From: Climacium dendroides
Lineage: Eukaryota > Streptophyta > Bryopsida > Hypnales > Climaciaceae
Direction: 5' to 3'
Assembly (NCBI GenBank): GCA_950106755.1
Contig: OX467082.1
Span: forward strand, 23,126,001-23,190,000
DNA: 64,000 bases
Shown here: piece by piece, positions 21,896 to 33,324 of the stretch
Layout of the letters: each line of letters opens with the position of its first letter
Numbering within the stretch: position 1 is the first letter of the stretch
Made by a program: the position numbers and the translations under genes
Notes under the pieces: model-generated
Databases searched by the model: none
Seen by the model: only the letters and a program-made list of their open reading frames with translations
Told to the model about the DNA's origin: nothing

Positions 21896-23540
21896 TAGCT
21901 GAAGCGGCATAAGAGTAAGGGTGTTGTAACACCAAAGGCCTAGATCTCTTGTGGGCTCAATCAACCTAATTAGTCTAGTATGTCTACACATATTCTATAG
22001 TAGGAATATGTATAGACAAAATTTGTGGCAATATAGTAGTGACTTTGATGGTGGAACACACACTTTAGTCCAGTGTTTTCCGTTTCTCTCCAACTTACTG
22101 GTTTAACATCGTTGTGGTGTCTTCTTTCTAATTATTCAGAGATTGAATTAACGATTAGAAGTTGTGACCCTCGAATTCACGATACAACCTGGTGTTGTAG
22201 GTGGAACTCGTGACTCGTGAGCTAAGAAGATCGAAATATGTGGCGGATCCTGTGGAAGAGCGTCTGGGGGAGGACATCGAAGCTCCTTTGAGAGAGCAAA
22301 GGGAAGGTTCGAGATCTGGAATAGGTGGATTGCAAAAGGTGGCTGAGAAGCTTGGGCTACTATCGAAGGAGTCGATCGCACATGAAATAGAGGCTTTGGA
22401 AAAGGAGAAAAACGAAGCACACGTAGAGGAGGAGAAGAAAGAAGAGGAGCTGATTGATCGAGTGATACAGTTGGTGAATCAAATGAGTGAGCTCTTGGAA
22501 GGAGCAGCGTCGGAAGGGCTAGAAATCCCTGCCGATTTTCGGTGTCCTCTCTCCGGGGAACTCATGTCGGATCCGGTGATCGTGGCGTCAGGTCAAACGT
22601 TCGAGAGGGTGTACATCCAGCACTGGATTGGAGAGGGGCATTTGTTGTGTTCCCAAACGCACCAATATCTCTCCCACCGGAGTCTGATCTCGAACTACAT
22701 TGTAAAGGCCCTGATTGCCAACTGGTGCGAGACCCATGACGTGCCCATTCTGGGGTAAGTGACGTTGAAACCATACACGGACAACTTGCATCCCTTGTCT
22801 CCCAGCGGTTTAGTAAGGTCAGACTCCGATTCGGAGTTGCCTAGTCCGATGGGCACTGCAATGGCAACTACCTTTGGACGTGAAGGGAGGACGCCATTGG
22901 CGATGCGCGCAATAGGAAGGCCAAGAAAGTCTCCGCGGCTGACCAGTCTTCGTGGTTCTCGGGAAGCATTGGCCGAGAGGGTGAGGAACGTGACCCTAGG
23001 CGCCGACGAGGGCGGGCCTTCCTATAGTGGCCCCAGCCCTTTGGGGGGTGGTTCTGGTGAACTGGAGGTGCAAAACTCATTGTGTAGATCCCCGAGCGGT
23101 CATGCAGTGGAGCATTCGCATTCCCATGCACATTCGCGGTCACATTCATAGTCGCATTCACGAACGGGATCAAACGGTAGTGTGGCGTCCAACCATGGGG
23201 AGGATGGACTAGTAGCGCCGGTGATGGCGCTGCAGGGAACCATAGTGGATCCGTTTCAAGTGGCGCATGAGAGGTATCCCGACACTCCAGACATCTTTAG
23301 GCATGTGATCCAAGCGATGGCCATGTCAGGGAATGGAAATCAGTTTTTCAGGGGGGTGGGAGTGGATTGTTCAACGAGGAGCCTGGATCGCCAGCGCAGC
23401 TGCCTGAGAGGTCAACGTTTGGGCGACACGAGGTGGACCGGGACATCAGCCTACCTCGGATCATGCCGGACACATCGGGAGTGAACAGCAGCGCTCAATC
23501 CGACGTGGACAGGTGGGTGCAGGACTTGCAATTCTGCACA

Positions 23541-24189
23541 TATTTGGCCGGCAAGGGCGGTTTTTGGCCGACAAGGGCAGCGTTCTTACATGCAGTCGTA
23601 GGGGGTGCATCTCTCCACCGATTGAGAGCAACAAGGGTTCCAATCTTGCTAAGTCGCCTCATCGGAGGCTACAACATGCCTTGTAACAAGTCAATTGCAC
23701 GTAGGTCTTCAGGTTGTCAGGATGCCTCCCCAATGTGTGACCTTTATTATGGACGCTCATGTGCGCGTTTGTGTGTGAGGAAGGTGCAGAATGGTGAGTT
23801 TTGCGGCAGTGGAGAGGGGCAGGTGAGAAAATGCCTCGCACTCAGGCCCTTGCGTGGAAAAGGAATGCAAGTCAGCGGCGTGAAGAAGACTCCAAAGAAC
23901 ATGAAGTAATGCCGCTGCTAGAGCCAATGCGCACGCACGGGGAGCATGAGCACCGCTCCAAGGCCAGAGGAGACCCTTGACCTACGGCATCGGTGGGGAA
24001 GAGACGAGACCGGGATAGCAATCCTCCACCGAAGAGGAAGAGGACCTCTCAAGTGCTGTTGGAGTTGTCGGAGGAGGTAGGGCACGACGTAGAGGAAGAG
24101 GAGGAACTTAGAGAGCAGTCTTGGAGGTAAGTTTGGAAGAAGAAATAATTTGAGTATAGAACCAGTGGTATTCAAGGTTTTTGGAGAGG
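23541..24189. other. Spacer after the U-box pseudogene
   Basis: An open frame continues to 23909 but loses all resemblance to PUB proteins after about 23540. I do not support a separate gene. The frame of 23950-24120 is acidic and Arg-rich and may be a fragment of unknown origin. Confidence 0.3.
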
Positions 24190-24707
24190 CGCGCGTTGAT
24201 ACGGACGTCAAGTGCAACATACACCCTGTTTCTTATGACGTCGAGTCTATCATGTTAAACGTCATAGACGTTTAATGTGACGTCCGCATAAATTGTGTGA
24301 CGTTCATGTCTTTGTCACGAAAGACATGTTCTTTGAGTTGAACTCTATACAAAGAAAAGTAATTGTTTGTTCTTTGGTAAAAGAGAAATCATATTGAATT
24401 TAGAAGTGATCAATCAGGGCATACGGGAGTTAGCCCCCTGCAAAAGTGACAGACCCTAAACTACGGCGTCTTTCCAGTTTTTGTCAAGAGAAAGTTCCTG
24501 TAATGTTCAAAACAACGTCCAGGCATGTCTACATCGACGTTAGATTCAACGCAGTGAGCAACAGAGGAACATGTAGAGAACTTTGAAGCTGCAAATAGCG
24601 TATGTGGATCTCTTTTGCGGGGGTCCAGTTGTGGGAGTGGTTTGTTTGTACTAACGTAGTCCCATTTTCTTCCCAAGCTGATAGTGCATTTGACCCTTTA
24701 CAGTAAG

Positions 24708-27444
24708 GGCTACAACACAGGGTCTGATGAACCAGCTTCGGATGTTGATACTGAAGAGATGATCAAGCAGCTGATCCCCGAACAGTCTCACAAAAAAGGC
24801 TTAAGCACTGTAATGAAGAAACCTGTGGAAATAGACCAACAAGGGAAACCATTCGGACCTATGAGGATTCTTTTCTCCAACGACATCAAGAAATATGCGA
24901 GAGACCTTCACCCCAGGTTTGGATAGGAGGGTCAGCCCAAGAAAGACAGACGGAGCTTATTTAGGCGCCTATATACATGTTTGTATTCAGTCTTTCTTTG
25001 TGAAATGAAGAGGACTATAGACCTTGTAGTTCACTGTTGCATGTAATTCAGAAGACTGTAAATGTTGTGGAAGGTAGCTCATTGGCCATGAGGCGGGGCA
25101 GTGGATGTCACCTGTAATGTCCACAGCGACGTCGAATACAATGTCACGACTGATGTCAGTGCAGGATCCTCTACAGTGAGGGGTGGTCCCTATGGTCGTC
25201 CGCACCACAGGAACGTGTAGTGTGTATCCCCTAGTGTTTTCTGGAGACATAGGAATGTCCATGTAAATTCTCTTGTTATTCTTTGGCACATTAATGTCGT
25301 ACATAATGCAGAGGTAACTATACTAAGTCCTCTGGCTTGCAGATTGGCGTATAGAGGGAGAGTTCAAGTGAGTGTCGGAGAAGTGGATGCAGCCGTTCAT
25401 CACAAAAGCGCTCATTCATGTTCGTTGGAAGCTCAATTGATTGATTGATGGTGGAAAATCCAAGCCGATCGGAATGGATGACGATGTGTGGGAGGCATTA
25501 AAGGAGGCTCATGCTACCGATGCTTCCCAAGAGAAGTTAGCCCATATGTCAGCCATTTCTAAGGGGAAGGCATCCAGCACAGCCCAACATAAGGCCGTAG
25601 AGAGAGAAGTCATCTCGAGGCTGGTAAGTATGTAGTAACTAACATCCACCTACTTGCCCATGTCGACACCACTTTCATCACATGTTGCGTTTGTTTTTCC
25701 AAAAAATGTTCGCTCTGGTGGTAGATGTGGAGGACTGGACCTTCTTCTTCACACGTGGAAGGACCTTTGTGGGGTGGCATTGAAGCATGTAATCATTGCA
25801 TCTGAACTCTAAGTGCATATTTTTCTTCCCCTTGTCGGGTGGCATTCAAGCATGTAATCGTTGCATGTAGACTCTAAGTGCATATTCTTCCTCCCCTTGT
25901 ACGGTGCCATTGAAGCATGTAACCTTTGCATGTGAACTCTAAGTGCATATTCTTCTTCCCCTTGTAGACTTTGTTGCGGAACAGAGCACCGTTTGAAGCA
26001 GAGGTGGACGCAGAAGTGGCCAAGGAGTTGCAGCGTCTGGAAGAAGAAAAGCGTAGAGGTCGAAGTCCCCATGGCAAAGAGCTGCAAGAGATGCGCAGTC
26101 GGCTGGATGAGCTTGAGCTTAGTGTAAGTCGCCTTACTGAGACTGTGAGTACGTCCCACAAAAGCATGGAGGAAATGCTACGTAAGATCCTCGCAAGTCA
26201 ATGTAAAGCAAGTGCTAGGGGGACCTTGGATGTCATGGAGCCATCTTCGCCAATCGGGGCAGGGAATCCACCACTTCTCACGTCACCTAGGGCAGAGGCG
26301 TCAAAAATGGCACAGAAGGACTGTCTTGTGTCCGTGTTGCAGCCCACAGCTCTTGTAGATGTCGTTGAGCCAGTCCCCATAGTTGGCCAAAGCAATGTCA
26401 AAGACGATGTTCTTGTTGACGTTAACTCCGACAAGCGGGTTGTTGAAGACGATGTTGTTCACGACGTTGTAGCTAACGCTGAGGAGGAGCAGGTAGAAGG
26501 CGCCGGTGAAGTTGTGATCCCTGAAACTGCTGAAGGTCAGCAAGGAGTGGAAGATGTGTACGCCATAGTCAAAGACTTCGGGGTGCAGGCAACATCTAAG
26601 AGGAGAGAAAGCACGATGGAGACCTCCACGAAGCAATAGGTGATGCGACGTCTTTCTTTCCATTTTAAGTGCCAAGTGATTGACGTGAAGCACTCCCTTT
26701 GTTAGGCTAGTGACGTTATTTCCATGAATTGCCTTGTATGAGGATGGTGTCATAGCGTAGTAGCGAATGCCTTGCAATGCTTCAATTTTTTTTTACAAGT
26801 GCATGTCAAATTGGACATCGAAGTGAACGTCACTAGTCGCAGACGCTGATGCACTCTAGGGCTCAACCTGTTCTTTTCAAAGCGAGTACATCAGAATAGT
26901 ATATAAGCAGAAGTCGAAGTTTCCTTTCAGTCCCCCATTCCATTGAATGCGTAGGTATGTTTTACAATAACTATGTGCATCTTATAGGAAAGCAAGTGCC
27001 TCAATGGTGCTCAGGTAAGGCTAGGAAGTGTAGGTGATTAGAGGATGTCAAAAGTGAATAATAATTGTGTGATGGTGTTGTAGGAAGACATTGAAGTCCT
27101 TGGTGAGTCCTGAAGCCGGCCTCGGCGTACTGTGAGGACCATGCAAGCTGCGAAGGGCACGAAGGCTATACCAAAGGCAGCAATTTCCAAAGCGGTGGGT
27201 CTTCCTAAACCTACCCAACCCACTAGAAAGGTTAAGAAGGCTGCATTCCATTCACCCATACTTTCAGTTGTTTCTATATGCAACTTAGAAGAATAATGCA
27301 AGTGTAGCATTCCTTGACATTTGTTGTGGCTGTATAAGAGTCCCAGAAATAAACATGCACGAGTAGGTACTGCTGGTTTTGACTTGGTGTGGTACGATGC
27401 AGACTGCTGTTGTCAAGAAATCGGATGCACCTCGGAAGAAGTGA
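24708..27444 (+). pseudogene. En/Spm (Ptta-like) element-associated protein, multi-exon remnant
   Basis: Exon-like pieces in order: 24708-24926 (KKPVEIDQQGKPFGPM, then ARDLHPRFG); about 25441-25623 (DDDVWEALKEAHATDASQEK, donor GTAAGT); 25968-26639 (acceptor TTGTAG, coiled-coil RLDELELSVSRLTETVSTSH, then an acidic Val/Asp-rich tail); 27084-27297 (acceptor TTGTAG, basic RPRRTVRTMQAAKGTKAIPK); and 27403-27444 (basic C-terminus KKSDAPRKK then TGA). The first two pieces resemble the plant transposase family Ptta/En/Spm, whose TnpA-like members bind subterminal repeats. The exon pair 25623/25968 joins in phase 0. Stops at 24924 (TAG), 26637 (TAG) and 27111 (TGA) break other joins, so it is probably dead. 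The family call is from motif resemblance only. Confidence 0.5.
25773..25967 (+). repeat. Three 65-bp repeats ending at a splice acceptor
   Basis: Units start at 25773, 25838 and 25903 with GGTGGCATT or GGTGCCATT, exactly 65 bp apart. Each ends in a pyrimidine tract (TTCCCCTTGT). Only the third reads TTGTAG; the others read TTGTCG and TTGTAC. The third provides the acceptor for the exon at 25968. Confidence 0.8.
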
Positions 27445-28480
27445 GTCCCTGTTTGCCACAGCGTGTCCAACTTCACATCGCATATGATGGTCAAGCATGT
27501 TATTCAGAACATTGAGTAGAACGCACCATGTTTTTATTGAAAGTGCTGTAGTTAATGTTGTTGTGGATTTTTTCGTAGTACTAGACTATGGGCATGTGCA
27601 TAGCTATTTTGTGCAAAAGTTGGCAAGTGGCCTTATAATCCCAATGCCATTGAAAACACAGGCTTCTATGCTTGGACATCTCTTACAAAGACACATAATT
27701 CATCTTCTAATGGCATATCTCAATCTTCCATTCACTCATGTGTATGGGCTGTAGAGTACATCGTCTTTGATGTTGAGGTTTATGATTCACGTTGTTCATT
27801 TTGTTCGAGAAAACATCCTTCCTCTCGCATTGTATGTCTTCTGTAATGCTCAACAAAACACTGTAGATGTCACTGTGCGTGTCGAACGGAACACTGGGCG
27901 CAAAGCAATGCATACCCCAATACACGGGTTGCTCTACTTAATGTCACAATAGACGTGTATGTGGACGATGTCTGCAATTTCAGCAAAGAAGAAAGTCCAC
28001 AATATTGTCCACCCAGCTCGTTTCCTAAAGCACATTCTCGTTGACTCTGATGTCATTTAAAACATCCTCTTGTCAAATGTGACGTCCCAGAGAACATCAC
28101 ACAAAACATCGGCATGTACCGCAGAAAAGTGCCACGTCAGCTGCCACGTAGGTTGCGTGCACCGGAAATTATTTTCCACGTCGGATATTTAGAGGTCCAT
28201 GTCATTGGACACGTCAGAACGTCGTTGGATGAAAAAGTTGTCCAACGTGTCCCTATCCATCGTTAAAAATCCTACGTGGATGCCAAAACCCCTCCACATG
28301 GCACTCTCAGAAACTCTTAGGTGACCCTGTTGTTTTCGATGTCACAAAAAATTTAAGCACGTTTTAGCACACAACATGGCCCGTTTTTGGCCTGTTTTTT
28401 TAAACAGATTTTTTTAGACATCACTACAGGCACCGTCCTTGTTAAATTAAACATCACGGCACGTTTTTTCTGTTGTTAAA
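27445..28480. other. 3' noncoding part of the CACTA-like element
   Basis: No gene is seen. From 28040 the words ACGTC, GACGT and ACATC become frequent in both orientations, as in CACTA subterminal regions. T-rich and A-rich runs precede the terminus at 28503. Confidence 0.45.
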
Positions 28481-28503
28481 AAAAACACTAAATTCTTATA
28501 GTG

Positions 28504-28949
28504 TTGTGTCAATGGTTGAACATTGTGAAGATAGGAGGTAATGTGTTAGATTTGAATTGCCAGCTTTTATGAGGCTGTCAAAACCGCGGCAAATTTGGCG
28601 GCAGTTATCTCCCAATGTCTCTCTAGTGCTTTGGAAGTCATATACTCTGGAAATGAGAACGGACGGTCATTAAAAAGTACTTTCATATCTTTTTTCTGTC
28701 ATTCCTAAGACACCAAATGACAGGAAGGAGTCTCCAATGCCAGACACGTGCCAAAATTTGCTTGCACTGCCGTTTTAGCGGCCTTGATTTTGTCTCTCAG
28801 TTTCCGGAGTTCTAGGCGCCGACGAGCTGTGTTTCTGGAACTCCGACTCCGATGCATGTTGGAATCTTTCATGAGATGGGTTTTAGGGCATATTCGCGAT
28901 AGCTCCATGCTCTGTGCTGTCTCCCTCCACCGCTAATTCTTGAAACGAT
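28504..28949. other. Spacer between CACTA-like end and UBP pseudogene
   Basis: On the minus strand a short frame (28705-28908) has a basic, helical segment, RRRLELRKLRDKIKAAKTAV, which looks coding but matches no family I recognise. It could be a neighbour gene's first exon or chance. Nothing else is seen. Confidence 0.25.
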
Positions 28950-31110
28950 TTGTTGTCTTCAGCCACGAGGTGGTTGCTCAGGAGGGGGAGATTCGAAGCA
29001 GCAAGTAGCAGAGTGGCAGTGCTCCACCTCGTCGAAGCAAGCACCTGCACTTGCACGTCGTCACAGCAGAGGAGACGGAGTGCACAACGGAGGGGGAGGC
29101 CAACAACGCCATTAGCAGCGACTCCATCGCTAGTTCGGAAGGTGGAGGGTACGTGTTTCTTGAATCAATCTGAGATTGTGGGTGGGTGTCTTGTGAGCTG
29201 CTTCAGATGTTGGTGTAGCAAGTGACGCTAGGGTTTTGCCAATGTACAATAAGTTTTTTAGATTTTGGCTCTTCGGTGTTTTGGGCCACAATTTAGTTTG
29301 GCACTAAAACGCATTTCCATTGATCTACAAGTAATTTCTGTCATGAGCGGGATTCAAAGCCGCATGTCTAGTTTCCTCTCTTTCTGCGAGCATGAGCGCG
29401 GACTGTTTTCTACCTGCAATTTTGATCATGAGCAGGATTCCAAGATAACTAGTTCCCTTCTGTAGCTAGAATGTCCAGAACCGCTCCAAGTCGATGAAGC
29501 ATAGCCGAGAGTTTGTGGATTTTTCTAGCTTGTGGCCACGTAGGATGCGGTTCGCACTCACTTGATGTTCACGATGCCACACCCTTGACTTTGAGATTTG
29601 GGCATGCAAAGACTCATCGTAACCTCACCGCGATGGACTTTGTTGCGAAAAGCAGCAACTATATTGTAGAAGACCATATCCAAACATTGAAGCAGTGTTT
29701 TTGAAGGCTGATTTAGAACAAGCCGAAGCACGTCAGGCCGAATGAGGTGAACCCGAAGAAGATCAAACTAAAACAGGTCCGGCTGATTCAGACCAACTTG
29801 ACTCTACCCTCGTCGCAGTAGAGGTGACGGAGACAATTCCTCAGACCATTTGTGGGTAGGCGGGTGATCAAGGGTTTGAGGAATTTGGGCAACGTGTGCT
29901 TCTTCAACTCGGTGATGTAGAACCTGATTGGGGTGAGTATGCTTTGTGAGCATTTTAGCCAAGAGTCTTCTATGCAAGAAGGTATTTTAAAGAAAGCTCT
30001 GAGGAACTTCTTTCAGGACATGTATCCCACAGCAAGACAGAGTTGACGGTGGTTCAGCCAAGACAATCCACATGGACTCGGCCCTTTGCAGGCATTGTGG
30101 GGAATGCCGTGTCTCCTCGTTTTTTTTTTTGCTATTTGCACTAAAGCACCGAGGTTCAAGGGGTTTTAGCAACAAGACAGTCACGAGCTCTTACGTTGTT
30201 TACTGGATGGATTGCACATGGAGGAAAAAAGCATGCGGAAGTCTGTTGAGTCAAATGGCTCGGAGGATGGCCCTGTGTTTGTAGAGCGCATGTTTGGTAT
30301 ACAGCTTTCCAGCACTGTGCCTTGTTGTGAATGTGTGCACTCATCAGATGTTTACAAGCCTTATCTGGATTTGTCGTTGCCCATCCCATCGAAGCAGGAG
30401 CGGTTAGGAGTGGTCGGAAGTTGAATTGATTTGCTCATAGTTGCCGCAGCTCGCAGGATTTTGATTATGAATCCATTAATTTGTAAGTTTTTTGTGCACA
30501 AAATGGGGCACTCCTTATGGCATTCTTGTGACCCGATCAACACAATTTCAGACATTTTTTCTCTTGAATTATTATTTATCATTGTGTTACATTCATTCAA
30601 TTGTCGTTAGAGCCTGGCTTGTAGATGGGTTCCTAATTCATTTGCAGTTTGTGTATTCGGTTGTATTGGTAATCCAATTTCGTGTTTTTTTGTCTGAATT
30701 TGTTAGGCTTCTGACGATGCTTTGTGCTCCTCCATTGTTTTCCACTTGCAACTGAAGTTGTGGCCGTTGTATATTGTTGTTGGTAGCAACTCCAAGGTAG
30801 CGGTTTTGAAGATTCCACGAAGGTCTGCATCAAAATCCGTTGCTGTTGGAGAGGCGTGGCCACCTCGTAGGAGTGCTTGTTTACTTGGGCGCCAGAGTTT
30901 GGAAGAACCAGTGCATTTGCAAGAGAAGGAAGGAGCAACAAATTCGAATAGACAAATGACCACCCAAGATGAGTACTCCTCCGTGGACTCCCAATTTGAT
31001 TTTGATATCAAGCTGGCAGGTACGTTTTCTGTTGACCATCTCCTGGAATTGCATTTTGTATTTAGTCTTTGTAATTTGCAGCGACTAAGATCTAAACAAT
31101 TAGATATGTG
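28950..31110 (+). pseudogene. UBP1/UBP2-like ubiquitin-specific protease, truncated pseudogene
   Basis: Fragments follow the order of plant UBP1/2 deubiquitinases. A ZnF-UBP piece at 29516-29640 reads WIFLACGHVGCGSHS. The catalytic Cys box at 29858-29935 reads GLRNLGNVCFFNSVM, stop, NLIG, followed by donor GTGAGT. A linker exon is at about 29940-30110. The QQDSHELL box and GLHMEEKS are at 30143-30240, then RMFGIQLSSTVPCCEC with LDLSLPIPSK at 30270-30400. Active enzymes of this family cleave ubiquitin from substrates using Cys, His and Asp. Here the Cys is kept, but TAG at 29918 replaces the usual Gln after FFNSVM and TAG at 30167 replaces the first Gln of QQQDSHELL. A TGA at about 30045 also breaks the linker. 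The C-terminal His box is absent. The reading frame at 30722-31020 may be part of the variable insert. This is a dead, 3'-truncated copy. Confidence 0.8.
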
Positions 31111-32020
31111 AGTTTCACAAACTGAGCAAGAAGAAATTAGAATGTCTAGATTTGATGTGAGTACTGAATGGGATTGATGCCCATAATCATGCCCTCACTG
31201 CGCAAATCGACCCGCCATCGCCATGATCGACAACTTGCCATTCTTAGTCGGATTCACCTTGAACTTTGCCTACATCTACGGATCACTGGCAACTCCTTCA
31301 AGATCAAATTTCGTCCCGCTAGGCTAAAACACATCGTGTCTTCAAAAACAAATCAAACACGCGCCCATTCCACCAACCTAGCCAACCTATGTACGGCTAC
31401 CAAAAATTTTTCTCCTTTCAGTTGCGTGAAACCATTTAGTCCAGGACAGTTCTTAGGGTCGGATTCAGTGTCATCTGCTATGTAAAACAAGATAGCAACT
31501 CTGTGCGTAATTGTTGCTCTCATTCCTTGTAGATAGAGCTTTGGATTTTGTTTGAGTTGGGACATTACTATGTCTTGCCCTGTCACTAATTTTAATTAGG
31601 GTGGATTAAATCTTACGTTCTTTGAAGGGAATTTGGGTTCGCAAGTTAGGGTCTGCAGCTTTAGTAATTCTTCATACAGAAGATTTATGCACTTGATTGA
31701 ATCGACAGTTTAATTTGTTAGGGTTGTCGTAGACTCGTAGTCTATTTGTATTGAATTTGAGATCGATCTTGCCTGTTGTAAGTACTTGAGCCATGTCCGA
31801 TCCTAGCTTGTGAATGCAAGATTCGACCCATTCTATTTAATTTCTATAGCTAATCTATCATGAGTAGAAATCCCGTGAAGTTGTGTATAAATATTCTTTT
31901 CCCTACTTTAGTTGCTCATGTATTGATGAAATTGTCATGTAACAGTCAGTCTGGAAGGAGTTACAATTCACTATGCTTTAGATGCTGTCATAGTACAAGG
32001 AAGCACAAATCCTACCCTTA
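31111..32020. other. Spacer, no supported gene
   Basis: A mixed AT-rich sequence. An open frame at 31168-31485 has no recognisable domain. No RNA gene or clear repeat boundary is seen. Confidence 0.35.
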
Positions 32021-33324
32021 GGTGTTAAATTGATGTAAAACACCTTACATGACTCGTGTATCGTTCCCACAAGATTTCAACGTTAGTTTCCTCAAGATAT
32101 CCGGAACAGGATTCGAAAAACACCAAACCCAAGCAAAATCGGATCTAAATATTTGCAACATAAATCTCTCTCAATACCCTCTCCTCTCCATATTCCAGTT
32201 CCCTTACATCCACTCCGAATCTTCCACCAGTAATCGAACAAGGAGGATTGTCATAATCTTGTACTTCTCTCTATCCGGATTAATTTAGACGGATGCGGAA
32301 TCGGAAAGAGGATTTCTATCCGATTACAGTAACTCACAAATTCTCAGTTTAACCTCTACCAAGAGGGTTCCGCTCTTTGGTTTTAGGAAGGGAACGTAAA
32401 CCCTACCCTTCAAACGTGTTTAGAGTGAAATGAAGATCCACTTTAAATAACAACAACAAACACCAAAATAGGAAATAGTTACTTCCTCACAATTAACCCG
32501 GATGTTGATCCAGACTAGTAGGTCACTCAAGAAACCCCTATTATCCTCTCAGTACTACAACGACAGACCTATCCGGACAGAATTCCAAGAGCGTGATCCG
32601 GCACCCGATAACTGAGAGATCCTAACTACCTTCCTGTTCCTCTCTTCCGGATTCAGTAGAACCCCATCAGACGTCAGTTGGCGTTCGTTCTCCCTCCTGA
32701 AGAATTCACCCAACCTAAGAATGGCTATCCTACTCAAAAGACACCCAAGGAACTTTAGCAACCAGAACTCCCTCTCAGTACACAAAGATTTCCTTAACCA
32801 AACCTCAATGCTCCCAAAATCAGATCCTAAACAGAATCTAGGGGCTATTTGTCTTCCTCCACACCTGCAAACCAGCTACCTGCACTAAACAATGGTTCTA
32901 GCATTGCACGGCATACCAACACAGAACTTAGCCTTTTCAGGCCAGCACTTATGAAGTGGAAATCTGAAATCAATTTGCAAAGTGTTGAAAAAAACACAAA
33001 TATGAAAACACACCCGCCCGGGGCTTCAAGCTAACTTCAGCCCCCTAAATATACAACCCCCAAGGAACCCTAAAGGTCCCTAGGAATAAAACCAAAGGAC
33101 AGGAGAATGACAGGTGTCATTACTTATCCTTCTAAGTTGACTTTCCTACCAACCCCATTCGATCCGCAAAATGTGGATCTCAGATCCTAAAAATCCGGAA
33201 AGTGCAGTCCAAGTGCATGCATCTGAAAAGCACCTCCCAAGCTACTTCCTACCTACCAAAAACTTGGGTTTTCGGCTGACCATGCTAGGATTGCTTCCTA
33301 GAAACTTCCTAACTACTTTCCTAC
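32021..33324 (-). other. 3' noncoding part of retroelement copy 3
   Basis: CCGGA-type words, CGTTCCCACAAGATTT (about 32062) and a matching CGTTCCCACGAGGATTTG in copy 4 (about 43874) mark this as the trailing region of the minus-strand element. No gene is seen. The LTR edges are not defined. Confidence 0.45.

Larger units (their letters stand above)
18867..23540 (+). pseudogene. PUB-type U-box E3 ubiquitin ligase, truncated pseudogene
   Basis: The first fragment, about 18867-19054, reads YATLVEHLKRLQPLLDEVHE, then ALEKAKELLERCSPH. This is typical of the N-terminal helical region of plant PUB-ARM E3 ligases. After about 3.1 kb that includes an LTR-like insertion (20604-21895), an exon at 22201 (acceptor TTGTAG) continues with ELVTRELRRSKYVADPVEER. 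A U-box follows at about 22530-22740: IPADFRCPLSGELMSDPVIV, then GQTFERVYIQHWI. U-boxes recruit E2 enzymes for ubiquitin transfer. The same frame continues past stops at 22756 (TAA) and 23149 (TAG). It shifts frame near 23367 and fades after WVQDLQ, just where the ARM repeats should begin. The TAA at 22756 lies in GGGTAAGTG and could instead be a splice donor. The middle N-terminal exon and the ARM domain are missing. This is a dead, truncated copy; a functional parent elsewhere is likely. Confidence 0.75.
24190..28503 (+). mobile_element. CACTA (En/Spm-like) element, right end defined, left end not found
   Basis: The right terminus candidate is 28486-28503, CACTAAATTCTTATAGTG, ending in TAGTG as CACTA elements do. 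ACGTC/GACGT words are dense near both sides (24190-24310, 25090-25240, 28040-28300), like CACTA subterminal repeats. A multi-exon gene of En/Spm-associated type lies inside. I found no CACTA left terminus, so the start given is only where the ACGTC words begin. The TPase gene itself is not seen, so this is a deleted or non-autonomous copy. Confidence 0.5.

Noticed and set aside
31168..31485. Possible gene of 105 codons
   Set aside because: No recognised domain, no splice or promoter context, and composition like its noncoding neighbours.
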